The notes: generated by a model from the sequence alone, not told the origin. Positions 10,141 to 18,693 are shown, numbered from the stretch's first letter. The stretch: DNA of 32,500 bases from Prorocentrum cordatum (GCA_963575745.1 CAUYUJ010018721.1:145001-177500), one strand, 5' to 3'. A program made the numbers and translations.

Positions 10141-10740
10141 CTCTCTTGTGTCCTCCCACATCCCTCAGGAAGTTGCCCTAAAGATGTGACCGACTCCTCT
10201 CTCTCCTTCTCTCTGTCTCTCGCTCTTTCTCTGCTTCATATCTATCATACGTAACACATCTACTTGTGTAATCGCCTTCCCAGGAATTTGCCTCAAAAAT
10301 GTGACCAACTATCTTGGCACTGCGTACCATCTCACGTGTACCGTGTACCACATCTTCTCAGGTTGCCTCACACATGTGACGAATCTCTTTCTATCTCTCT
10401 CTCCACTGGCTCTCTGTCTTGCTCTCTCTCTCTCTCTCTCTCTGTCTCTCTGTACTATGTATGTCATACGCAACAAATGCACCATGCGGGGCACATGCGG
10501 GGCCCAAACAAGTGATCAACCTCTGCGGGTGTGTACTCCACGCCAGTGTAGTATCCACGATCGTCCGCGCGCCACGAAGTGAAGTGTCCTGACGTCATAG
10601 GGCGGGAAGCTGGGTGTGGGTGGTTCCCGAGAGTCGTGTGGATGTTTGGTAGAGCTTGCATTGCCCCCCCACGAAGTGGGGGTATTGGCTGGCGTCGCAT
10701 GAAAACCCTGGCACTGGGGAGAACACTGAGCGTTCGGGTA
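10141..10740. other. CT-rich and mixed sequence, no gene recognised
   Basis: Three diverged copies of a segment resembling GCCTCAAAAATGTGACCAAC lie near 10171, 10288 and 10363, with CT tracts between them (10197-10240, 10390-10455). A hairpin CCCCCACGAAGTGGGGG lies at about 10666-10682. No ORF is convincing. Confidence 0.45.
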
Positions 10741-10743
10741 AAA

Positions 10744-11195
10744 TGATTGTTGTTGTTGTTGTTGTTGTTGGTGTTCTCTCTCTCTCTCTCTCCCTCTTTA
10801 TCTCTATCTCTACATATATATACATATATCTCGTTCCCTTTCTTATATATCTGTATATATGTATGTCTGTTTGTCTGCCTGCCTGCCTGTTTGTCTGTAT
10901 GTCTGCCTGCCTGCCTGTCTGCCTGTTTGTCTGCCTGCCCGTCTCTCTCGTACTCCGTACTCTCTCTCTCTCTCTTGCTCTCTGTCTTTGTCTGCGTGTG
11001 TGTGTGTGTGTGTCTTTCTCTCTCTCTCTCTCTCTTTCTGTACTTTCTCTCTTGTCTCTCCGTCTCCCTCTCTGCATATTGTTCGTTTGTTTCTCTGTCT
11101 CTCTCTGTCTCTCTCTCTCTCTCTCTTTTTCTATCGTCTCTCTCTCTCTGTCTCTGTCTTTATTATCCTTTTTCTCTCTCATTCCTCTCCCCTCT
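10744..11195. repeat. Long pyrimidine-rich microsatellite cluster
   Basis: TTG repeats (10747-10772) are followed by CT runs, TATA repeats (10815-10860), TGTC/TGCC repeats (10862-10940), TG repeats (10995-11012) and long CT runs up to the acceptor-like site at 11206. The reading frames through it are low-complexity Leu, Ser and Cys. It could be the polypyrimidine-rich 3' part of an intron. Confidence 0.8.
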
Positions 11196-11206
11196 TCCCC
11201 CCTCAG

Positions 11207-11410
11207 TTCTGGCACGCGTCTGGTCCGGACGGCATCACCCTCCCCTTTTCGCCCCGTTGCCAGGACTTGCCGCGCGTGCTTCTGACGGAGGACAATATGA
11301 CGTATTGGGTAGAAGACGTTGAACAATTGCGGTTCGATTTCCTCGAGCAGGATTTGGTCGCCATCACGGAGGCGCAAGCAGTTCCCATTCTTACCCCCAG
11401 CATTGCATGA
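11207..11410 (+). CDS. Possible 3'-terminal exon, unidentified protein
   Basis: A long pyrimidine tract ends in CCCCCCTCAG at 11197-11206, a good 3' splice-site context. The frame after it encodes 67 residues and stops at TGA 11408-11410. The peptide begins FWHASGPDGITLPF and contains DNMTYWVEDVEQLRFDFLEQ. Unlike neighbouring frames it has balanced composition with acidic and aromatic residues, and its base composition is less extreme. I do not recognise the family. No upstream exon is identified, so this would be the C-terminal end of a gene lying to the left, past the microsatellites. It may be chance; one exon-like frame is weak evidence. Confidence 0.3.
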   Translation, partial: FWHASGPDGITLPFSPRCQDLPRVLLTEDNMTYWVEDVEQLRFDFLEQDLVAITEAQAVPILTPSIA

Positions 11411-12380
11411 GTAAGCGAAGGAGCGCGATGCGATGATGGGGGGGCGAGGAGGAGGAGAAGGGGGGAGGGGGGATAATCGAGGAAACGCACACATGCAGTC
11501 AGGCGCGTGGATTAGCGACGGGTCCTGTTTCTAGACAAAATCGGCACGCTCCGTTGCCAAATGAAATGGCATTGGCTTCACATTTCTGAGGGTGTTGCCC
11601 CGTTCCGTGGATCTGGCGCCCATCCGCTAGATCCACGGATCCGTAATCTGGGTTAACGCGTGCCCGAGATGAGGATGACCATGACTACGATGACGGCGTG
11701 GGCGACAGAGAGGCGGAGCTAAGTAGCGGCAGAAGTGCGGCAACCGGCAAGCCAATGGGAATAATGGGCATGAGGAGTGGCCGTCGCATGACGACGCCAA
11801 ACACGGGGAGAACGATTGACGAAGGTGCGACGAGGAGGATGATTGGGCGGAGGGGGAGCAGGATACGTAGCAGCAGGGACTGGATTGAGTCGTGAGAGGG
11901 CGCAAGTGCAGGAGGATTAGAGGAACGAGTTGGGGGCGGAAGGGGGCGGGGGAGTCGTCCAGATCTCATGGACCCCTTCTCTGGCTGCAACACGTTCTCT
12001 GGCCCCCCCCCCTCCTAGTCCGCGAACGCGCCTCGGGCCATGATGCGCTCGCCACCCCCCCCTTTCTCCCGGTCCCGTTCTTCGGCGCACGCGTGCTGTC
12101 GGCCCCTCGAGGCCGCGCAGCACAGGTCAGCACTCCTGCGTGCAGCCGACCTCTCGCCCCGCGCCCACTGCCAGGGTGATGCAGCACAGGCTGGCCGCAC
12201 CAGCCGCTCCAATGCGATGCACCTCGCCTTGCACGTGCCCTCCCCGCCGTTTTCCCTCCTCCGCGGCCGCCTTCGCCTTTCTCACCCCCGCCTTGACCGC
12301 CGGACAATTGGCGTCTGCCGTGTCCCGGCCCGCTTGAGCGAGCGTGCGGACTGTCTCCGCAACGCGGCGACGTAAAAGTG
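11411..12380. other. GC-rich stretch, no gene recognised
   Basis: The stretch holds a perfect 10-bp hairpin (CCGTGGATCT 11605-11614 with AGATCCACGG 11629-11638). It also has a GATGAGGATGACCATGACTACGATGAC segment at about 11667-11695 and C-rich sequence at 12003-12062. Frames on both strands are Arg/Pro/Ala-rich and match nothing I know. Confidence 0.4.
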
Positions 12381-12708
12381 TACTCCAGATTTCGTGATAA
12401 AGGGGGGGGTCTCATTTCGGGGGGGGGGGTCTCTTCCAGGCTATCTTGGAGGGCCTGGGGGGTCTGGGGACGGTGTTTTGGAGGGTCCTCCCACGGGGGA
12501 GGTCTGAAATGGCTTGTCTTGGAGGGTCCAGACCCCCTCCCTTCTATTGCCCGTGGGGGAAGCCTCCAAAAATTCGTCCCCAGACCTCCCCCGTGGGGGA
12601 AGCCTCCCAAAATTCGTCCCCAGACCCCCCCAGGCCCTCCAGGATAGCCTGGAAGAGACCCCCCCCGAAATGAGACCCCCCTCCCTTTATATTGCGAAAT
12701 CTGGAGTA
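12381..12708. mobile_element. Foldback element with inverted arms of about 125 bp
   Basis: The ends read TACTCCAGATTTCG and, on the right, CGAAATCTGGAGTA. The arms continue inward almost base for base through GGTCTC, TTTCGGGGGG, CTTCCAGGCTATC, GGAGGGCCTGG and GGTCTGGGGACG, so roughly 12381-12506 pairs with 12583-12708. The right arm contains an internal tandem duplication of about 42 bp (CCCGTGGGGGAAGCCTCC at about 12549 and 12591). TA at each extreme end could be a TA target duplication, as in Tc1/mariner-like MITEs, or just part of the inverted repeat. No transposase frame is present. Confidence 0.82.
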
Positions 12709-13309
12709 GCCGATCCTTCTCTCTTCCTCTCTGAGCTGGGTGGGGCACGGGGCCTGCTCGGCGGGCGTCTGCCGCCGAGGGCTCTGCCGCCGGCCAGACG
12801 CTGCGGCGCTCTGTCCACCGTGGCCCGGCGTCTGCCCGGGCTCGGCGGGCGGCATCTCCTCGGCGTGGCGTCGGGCACAGAGGTTGCGACGAGCCGTTCG
12901 TCGGGGAGTCCCGCTAAAACGACCCGAAGATCGGGACAGAATCGGATCCGTCGAAATCTCTGAGAATCGGCGGGTTTGGAGGATGTACTGGGCGCCGCGG
13001 CCGCTCCAGAGCGTTCCGGAACGCTCTGAGAGCGCTCCGGAACGCTCTGGAGCGATTTATCCCGACCCTAGCCCTGTTTTACCCGCGCCGGCTGGGAAAC
13101 CTCGCCGTGGCAGTGAAAGTACCGAGGGAGGGGCGTTCCGCGTGTCTTCGCCGTGTGGGGCCTCTCGTCGAGTCCTGAACCTCAGGCCCCGGGCCGTCAA
13201 GAAAGCGATGCCGGGTGAAGAGAGTGCTGCTCCCGGGGGAGGCCCCGAGGTCGAGGGCCAGTTTCCCTCGGTGCCCCCCTTCTCTGATGCCGACGGATAC
13301 GTGCGAGGG
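12709..13309. other. GC-rich stretch with a 51-bp near-perfect palindrome
   Basis: The palindrome at 13003-13053 starts GCTCCAGAGCGTTCCGGAAC and ends with its complement CGGAACGCTCTGGAGC. The TTCCGGAA/CTCCGGAA cores form smaller palindromes inside it. Frames around it are not recognisable. Confidence 0.55.
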
Positions 13310-13474
13310 CATGAGCGGCCTCATCATCCCTTCCTTCACAGGGGGGAATATTCAAAACTATGAAAAACACAGTCTGGGGACAATTGTTTGCCATGTTTGA
13401 GTGTTTGTGAGGGTATCGTTGGTGCATGCTTTATGTTTCGTCCGGAATCCTGTTGGGGGACACGCCCGACCTGA
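13310..13474. mobile_element. Short TIR element, family A, diverged copy
   Basis: The interior (ACAGGGGGGAATATTCAAAA, GGGGACAATTGTTTGCCATG, TTTATGTTTCGTCC) and the right end (GGGGGACACGCCCGACCTGA) match family A. The left end is eroded, with only the CACAGGGGGGAAT part recognisable. No clear target duplication is seen. Confidence 0.6.
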
Positions 13475-13674
13475 CCCCGTCAGCCTTGTGAGCGAGGTGG
13501 ACTCAGGGAGCAGCAAGTTTGGGAGCCCAGCGCCAAGTCTCTTCAGGACGCGACCGCAGACGCCTCGGGGGGGATTATCCTGCCAAGCATCCGCGGCGCC
13601 CCCCGTGACAGTGCCAGCGCAGCATCAGAATACACGCAGGGTGGCTCCGTATCCCGAGGTCCCCGAACAGGCTC

Positions 13675-13800
13675 GATCGCACTCTAGCGATCTCGCTCTA
13701 TCGATATCACAATGGATCTCACTATCGATCTCACTCGATCTCGCTATCGATCGCCCTCGGTGCTGGTGAAGAACAATTGCCTATCGACCTCACTACAGAT
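13675..13800. repeat. CGATCTCACTAT-type tandem repeat
   Basis: About eight degenerate copies of a 10-18 bp unit built from CGATCTC and CTATCGAT. Confidence 0.75.
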
Positions 13801-13821
13801 CCCACTCGATCGACCAGCCAC

Positions 13822-14010
13822 GGCGGGGACACCGACAGGGACACCAACGGGACACAGACAGGACATCCACGGGACACCGACGGTACACCGACGGGACACC
13901 GAGAGGACACCGACAGGACACCGACGAAGCACCGACGGGACATCCCCGGCCACCGCCGCGGACGCCGACGGGACACCACGGCGGAACACCACGGCGGGAC
14001 ATCTCTCGCC
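13822..14010. repeat. 12-bp tandem repeat GACGGGACACC
   Basis: About fifteen degenerate copies of an ACCGACGGGACA unit. Its form (GGGACA plus a variable half) is close to the unit at 9996-10140 (CATCGGGACAAC), so the two arrays may share an origin. Confidence 0.85.
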
Positions 14011-14511
14011 ACGCCGGCCCACCGGAGGGGCGGTCTTCTGTCCTGCCCAGCCCTGGCCACGGCGGGGTCATTCCTCTCGCCCGCCAACGCAGCTTCGCCT
14101 CGCCCGCACGCACGACACGCACGAACCCGAAACCGAAACCGATCGCCACGTGGGAGTCTCCGTTCCGCTTCGATCTCAACCCCAAGCCGCCGCTATATCT
14201 ATTTACATTTTGACATGTGTGTGTATGTATAGATATATAGGTAGGTAGGTAGATAGCTAGATGTATCGATCGATAATTGCATGTGTGTTGCTTTGCGTTT
14301 GGACGGTCTTTGGTTTGGGGAGGGGTTTCTTAGAGGCCTCTTAAGGTCGTTCTCTGAAGCCTCCTCGACGCCTCATGGGTGCTTGTCGGGGCCTGCAGAG
14401 GGTCTCAAGGCCGCCTCGGGCACGACGGCTCTCCCGAGCTCGCCCGAAGGGGCCTTGGTTGGACCATCGGTGTGTCTGTGGTTCGCCCGCGCAGATCTCG
14501 GGGCCGTATTG
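14011..14511. other. No gene recognised
   Basis: This interval holds a TGTG/TATA/GGTA microsatellite at about 14214-14262, a palindromic ATCGATCGAT at 14266-14275, and G-rich degenerate repeats of the GAGGCCTC type. Confidence 0.4.
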
Positions 14512-14673
14512 TTAAGTCGGGCGTGTCCCTCTACAGGGGGAATCTTCAAACATACTTGAACAATTGGCATGGGGACGATTCTGTTTACTATGTTTAACAA
14601 TTTTTGGAGCATGTTTGGGGTATTTTTTATTGTTCGTCCAAAATCCGCCTGTAGGGGGACATGCCCGACTTAA
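14512..14673. mobile_element. Short TIR element, family A, best-preserved copy
   Basis: The left end TTAAGTCGGGCGTGTCCC and the reverse complement of the right end, TTAAGTCGGGCATGTCCC, differ at one base. The match continues through CTACAGG to about 30 of the first 35 positions. The 8-mer CCGTATTG lies immediately outside both ends (14504-14511 and 14674-14681), a perfect 8-bp target-site duplication. The total is 162 bp with an AT-rich interior and no ORF, so it is non-autonomous. An 8-bp duplication is known for hAT-type and some other cut-and-paste elements, but the terminal bases are not diagnostic. Confidence 0.88.
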
Positions 14674-14997
14674 CCGTATTGGAGATGTTTTAGGGCTGTC
14701 TTAGGGGAGTTGTCGTGACATTTTGGGGCCCGCCCTCAGTGGGCCGTGTTGGACCATCTTGGGGGGCTCTCAGGTTCCCCTGAAGCTCTCCAGAGACTAC
14801 CCTAAGCCAGCGCGCCTTCATTGTCTTGTTTCTGCTGCTCGCCTCGCGGGGAACCGCTGGAGCCTCTTCGGGCGTTGTTTGAAGGCCTCGCGAGGCCTCT
14901 CAGGGCCTCCTGGAGATGAGCCTGTTCTTTTACTGTCCCAGCGAGGAGCTAATAGGAGGAGCTAGAAGGATCTCAGAGGAGCCAGACGGAGCTGAGA
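14674..14997. other. No gene recognised
   Basis: Mixed sequence with scraps of the CTTGGGGGGC repeat and GAGGCCTC-type words near 14885-14905. I see no exon. Confidence 0.35.
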
Positions 14998-15125
14998 GGA
15001 GGAGGAGGAGGAGGAGGAGGATGAGGAGGAGGAGGAGGAGGAGGAGGAGGAGGAGGAGGAGAGGAGGAGGAGGAGGAGGAGGAGGTGGAGGAGGAGGAGG
15101 AGGAGGAGAGGAGGAGGAGGAGGAG
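14998..15125. repeat. GGA microsatellite, left arm of a GGA/TCC pair
   Basis: A nearly pure (GGA)n run of about 128 bp. With the TCC run at 15288-15430 it brackets a 162-bp GC-rich core. Confidence 0.9.
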
Positions 15126-15287
15126 GCTCCGGCGGCCCCGGCCCGAGCTTTCCGGCGGAGGCCTCCTGCCTCTGCGCGCCCCCGTGCGGCGCCCCCGCGG
15201 CCATGGCGGGCACCGCCTGCGCCCACCCAGCGGGGGACGCCGGCCGGCCACCGGCACCGCTCCTGGCCCCGGGCCCACCCTGGGCCC
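15126..15287. other. GC-rich core between inverted trinucleotide tracts
   Basis: Very GC-rich and without a recognisable frame. Given the flanking GGA and TCC arms, the region could fold into a long hairpin with this core as its loop. Confidence 0.4.
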
Positions 15288-15430
15288 CCTCCTCCTCCTC
15301 CTCCTCCTCCTCCTCCTCCTCCTCCTCCTCCTCCTCCTCCTCCTCCTCCTCCTCCCTCCTCCTCCTCCCTCCTCCTCCTCCTCCTCCTCCTCCTCTCCTC
15401 CTCCTCCTCCCTCCTCCTCCTCTCAGCTCC
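15288..15430. repeat. TCC microsatellite, right arm of a GGA/TCC pair
   Basis: A (TCC)n run of about 140 bp with occasional CTCC interruptions, complementary to 14998-15125. Confidence 0.9.
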
Positions 15431-15533
15431 TCCTCAGAGCCGCGGACGATGCGTGTGCACCGTGCCGCGGTGGCGTTTCCCGAGGCGATGTTCGGGGGCG
15501 GAAAAGAGGGGGGTAATGACTAGGGGGGGGTGG

Positions 15534-15557
15534 ATATCATGGCGTGGGCCATGATAT
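15534..15557. repeat. Perfect hairpin, 10-bp arms and 4-base loop
   Basis: ATATCATGGC, loop GTGG, then GCCATGATAT. Confidence 0.8.
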
Positions 15558-15710
15558 TTCCCAGATTTCATGGCGCCTCTTCTTATTTCATTACGTCCCT
15601 GGCCCCCCCGCTGGGCCGCGCACATGCCGCCGGTCATGATTTGCACCCCCCCCTCTTTGACGCCCCCCTCTTTGCCGCTCCCGAGATGTCGATCTTCGAC
15701 CCAGGAATGG

Positions 15711-15762
15711 TACGGTGCACGGTTGCTCTGCCCTTCTAGAAGCCCAGAGACCGTGCACCGTA
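15711..15762. repeat. Hairpin with perfect 13-bp arms
   Basis: TACGGTGCACGGT (15711-15723) pairs with ACCGTGCACCGTA (15750-15762). A second pairing CTCTG/CAGAG lies inside. A third half-copy GGTACGGTGCATGGGC follows near 15803. Confidence 0.8.
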
Positions 15763-15894
15763 GCACGTGGGAGCGGGGCCTGAGCCGGAGTCCGGACATG
15801 ATGGTACGGTGCATGGGCGCCGTTCTCGTACCAGACACCGACCCTGGGCCCAGGGTGGCGCGTCAACTTCGGCCCGGTCGACACGATTAATTTT

Positions 15895-16057
15895 TGGTGG
15901 GCGTGGACCCAGGAGGTCTGGACCACTTTCCCGGGACCGGTTTTTCGTTCTGAGTCGTTTTTTGACGCCCCCGAGGCCCAACCAGGGCCCCCGGAGGCCG
16001 AGACCTGCCAAAAACCGCCCGCTCCAATTTTCTTGGAGCGTCGGATCTCAGGGTCTC
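15895..16057. repeat. Dispersed repeat, family C, copy 1
   Basis: The core shared with 17012-17172 includes GAGGTCTGGACC, CCCGGGACCGGTTTTTCGT, GAGTCGTTTTTTGACGC, CCCGAGGCCC and GGGCCCCCGGAGGCCGA. It ends near a hairpin (GCTCCAA 16021-16027 with TTGGAGC 16033-16039) that is also present in the copy near 21630. Confidence 0.75.
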
Positions 16058-16304
16058 GATTTTGGCGGGATGGTTCCGGGCAGGTTGCGACACATGGCGA
16101 CGGTCCGATGTGCTCATGGCGTTTGTTTGGCATCCTGGCGCTGCCGATCCGATTCGATCGGGACCCCGGGCCGACCTGGCCTGGCACGACGCACAGTCGG
16201 AGCCGATGTACGGTTCCACGATTCGGTGCGGACGGGTCCCAGGAGCGGGGCCGGGCCAGGAGTGGTGCAGAGCTCGGAGGAGGGCCCGGCGGTGAGGCGA
16301 TGGT

Positions 16305-16464
16305 TCAGGAGGGGAAAAAACACACAGACACAATTAATCGTCGACTCCCAGGAAAATACAGGAAAATATGGGAAGTGGGGGGGAAGACAAAAACCCAGAA
16401 AATATAGGAAAATATGGGGGATATTTTTATTTGTGTGTATTTATTTGTGTGTCCCAGGGCCCCT
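16305..16464. mobile_element. Short repeat element, family B, copy 2
   Basis: It runs from TCAGGAGGGGAAAAAACACA to CCCAGGGCCCCT, 160 bp, and is the fullest match to the family consensus. Flanking 8-mers GCGATGGT (16297-16304) and TCAATGGT (16465-16472) agree at 6 of 8 positions, suggesting an aged 8-bp target duplication. The ends form only an imperfect inverted repeat (ACACACAGACACAATTAAT against ACACACAAATAAAT). Confidence 0.75.
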
Positions 16465-17011
16465 TCAATGGTGGCCCTCCCGCCCGGCCCTGATGCGCTC
16501 AAAGTCGGTTGGGCGTCGCTTCATTGGGGGATGGCGCACGGGGGGGAAAGAAAGGAGCACTTCTCGGTCCCCACAGGCCCGCTTCTGGGCCCGAAAGGGC
16601 TTCTTCAGGCCTTGAGAGGCCCGGAAGGGCCCCTTTGCTCCAGCCCTCGCTGCCCCCCCATGTATCGCCCCTGCCCCCTCTATCGCGGCCCAAGTCGGTC
16701 CCCGCACACCTCCTGGGGCCCAAGCGCACCAGTTCGTAGAGCCAGGTGTCGTCGTGCTGACGAGGGAGCCCCCCTGAACCCTGAGACCCGACGCTGCGAT
16801 ATACAGTTGCAGCATCCCAGGGAATCACGACCGCAGCCCCCGACCCCGTCTTTCTGCGGCACCTTCCGAGCCATGATCGATGCCTGATGGTGCCGGGGCG
16901 CGACGCCAGGCGAGGACGCTTGGTGTGGACGAATGTGCCTGCCCCTCAACCCAGGGAAGGCCAAAAAGCAACCATCGTCTCCGCCGGCCTTCCTCCGAAC
17001 CCAGACCCCCG
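16465..17011. other. GC-rich stretch, no gene firmly recognised
   Basis: Frames on both strands are Pro/Gly/Arg-rich. The short minus-strand peptide DDTWLYELVRLGPRR, followed by a GAG/GTGTGC donor-like junction at about 16710, looks more exon-like than its surroundings but is too short to call. Confidence 0.3.
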
Positions 17012-17172
17012 ACGTCGTGATTTTTTCACAACGTCGACCCGCAGAGGTCTGGACCCCTTCCCCGGGACCGGTTCTTCGTCCTGAGTCGTTTTTTGACGCT
17101 CCCGAGGCCCGGTGAGGGCCCCCGGAGGCCGAAAATAATGAAAAACCTCCCGTCGTGATTTTTTCACGACGC
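17012..17172. repeat. Dispersed repeat, family C, copy 2, with palindromic flanks
   Basis: The family C core is bracketed by two self-complementary words: GTCGTGATTTTTTCACAAC at 17014-17032 and GTCGTGATTTTTTCACGAC at 17152-17170. Each can form a small hairpin, and together they are direct repeats spaced 138 bp apart. Confidence 0.75.
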
Positions 17173-17387
17173 CATGAGGTCTGGGAAGAGCGGTCGGCCG
17201 GCGTGGCCCCGGACCCAGCCGCCGTGGAGGAGGGCATCGCCGAGCCGCTGTGCCCCGGGCGGTGCTCCGTGCCAGGGGTGGCCGCGGAGGACTCGGGCGC
17301 TGGCCTTTACTTGCCGGGAGGCAGGCCCAGACACCCTCGGGTCACAAACGAGACCACGACGGGAGGTCCTCTGGCAGGGCACCCTGA
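17173..17387. other. No gene recognised
   Basis: GC-rich mixed sequence. Frames in both directions are open for 60-100 codons but none is recognisable. Confidence 0.3.
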
Positions 17388-17536
17388 CCCTGACCTTCCA
17401 GGAGGGCTAAAAAATAGCACCCGACGTAAAAACCCATCCCAGAGCTATTTTACGTCTTGGTTTTAGGCTGTTTCGTCTCGTTTTTTAGGTTTTTAGGTTT
17501 CCAGTGCTAAAAAATAGCTCTCTGGAAGGTCAGGGG
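17388..17536. mobile_element. 149-bp TIR element with AT-rich interior
   Basis: The ends are CCCTGACCTTCCAG (17388-17401) and CTGGAAGGTCAGGGG (17522-17536), exact inverted repeats over 13-14 bases. The interior carries GCTAAAAAATAGC palindromes and a GACGTAAAA/TTTTACGTC pair. It is similar in size to families A and B but different in sequence. No target duplication was identified. Confidence 0.7.
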
Positions 17537-17663
17537 AGCAACCACCGAGGTAGAAGAAGGAGGACTTGCATGAGCATGGCACACGTCCGCGCGGAGCGCG
17601 CCGGTGGCAAGGGCGGAGGCACCGCGTGTAAGGCCCAGCGCCGACCCACGCCACTTTTCCTGA

Positions 17664-17837
17664 CATGAACGGGAAGCGCGTGACAGGGAAGAGTTGTGCA
17701 AGAATGTGCAGCATCATCGCGGCCGAGAGTAAACTAGGCGAGCTCTCGGGGCGCTCACAAGGGATACGTATGGACACGCGCCCCCAAAGCGTTCACAGGC
17801 ATATTCCTGATTATCCTCCCAACTCCTTCACATGAGG
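17664..17837. repeat. Duplicated block upstream of GGA tract, copy 1
   Basis: The segment beginning TGAACGGGAAGCGCGTGACA and including GCATCATCGCGGCCGA, GGGGCGCTCACAAGGGATAC and GGACACGCGCCCCC recurs with high identity at 18694-18870. Its last 80 bp recur at 19425-19505. Each copy ends CACATGAGGAGG or CGCATGAGGAGG, and a purine tract follows. Confidence 0.85.
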
Positions 17838-18305
17838 AGGACGACGGCGGAGACGACGACTGGACGAGGAGGAGGAGAACGAGGAGGAGAAGGAGGAGGA
17901 GGAGCAGCAGCAGCAGCAGCAGGAGAAGAGGTTGTGGAGGGGAGGGGGAGGAGGTCGAGGAACAGGAAGAAGAGGAGCAGGAGAAGGGGGAGGAGGAGGA
18001 GGAGGAGGAGGAGGAGGAGGAGGAGGAGGAGGAGGAGGAGGAGGAGGAGGAGGAGGGTGAGGAGGAGGAGGAGGAGGAGGAGGAGGAGGAGGAGGAAGAG
18101 GAATAAGCATTTAGAAAGGAGGATGATGGGGAGGAGGAGGAGGAGGAGGAGGAGGAGGAGGAGAAGGAGGAGGAGGAGGAGGAGCAGGAGCAGGAGGAGC
18201 AGGAGAAGCAGGAGGAGGAGGAGGACGAGGACGAGGACGAGGAGGAGGAGGAGGAAGAACAGGAGGAGGAGGACGAGGAGGAGGAGAAGGAGGAGGAGGA
18301 GGAGA
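17838..18305. repeat. Long GGA/GAG purine tract
   Basis: About 470 bp of imperfect (GGA)n with CAG, GAC and GAA interruptions. All long frames through it (for example 17755-18663 - and 17832-18374 +) are low-complexity. Confidence 0.92.
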
Positions 18306-18319
18306 CAAGATGGTTTCGA

Positions 18320-18693
18320 GGGCCAGTTCGAAAGTATTTTCGGGGGATGCCTCGAGCGAAACGCTGATGTTTGAACGAAAGTGTTGAACACCCAATATTT
18401 CGTCTAATAATTTTAACTATTGGGCCATCTTGGAGGTCATCCGAGAGCGCTCCGAAAAGATGCCTCGAAGCAGCTTTTGGCGCATACCTGTTCCTCGAGG
18501 ATGTCTCAGGCGAAGCGGCCATGTCTGAAGTTCCGAAGGTTAGGCAAGTGATGTCCACATCCCCAGTTTCCGACGATACCTCGGGCGAAGCGTTCATGTT
18601 TAGCATAAGTCGTCTTAGGCTACGACCCCACATATCGCGATTTGGAGGGGATGTCTCCGGCAAAACGCTAGTTTGCTTAAAACCTTTGCTGAT
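18320..18693. repeat. Cluster of GAGGATGTCTC-GCGAAACGC motifs, block 1
   Basis: The roughly 25-bp word GAGGATGTCTCNNGCGAAACGC, usually followed by ATGTTTGAA-like bases, occurs at about 18344, 18497, 18574 and 18648. Bases 18420-18580 are also duplicated at 20436-20600 (GGGCCATCTTGGAGGTCATC, then GCGCTCCGAA-AGATGCCTC, then ATGTCTCAG-CGAAGCGGCC). On the minus strand the block reads as an open frame with repeated SPETSS-like residues, but I treat it as a repeat. Confidence 0.7.

Noticed and set aside
12378-12748. Open frames on both strands across the large foldback
   Set aside because: They mirror each other because the arms are inverted repeats. There is no protein signature.
16701-16830. Minus-strand exon with DDTWLYELVRLGPRR and a GAG/GTGTGC donor
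   Set aside because: It is too short, lacks a convincing acceptor, and has no recognisable family or partner exon.
17478-17502. Telomere-like repeat (TTTTTTAGGTTTTTAGG)
   Set aside because: There are only two imperfect units, and they lie inside the 17388-17536 TIR element.
17755-18663. 302-codon minus-strand frame, and similar long frames in other GGA/TCC tracts
   Set aside because: Translations are runs of Ser, Leu, Pro, Arg or Glu produced by the trinucleotide repeat.
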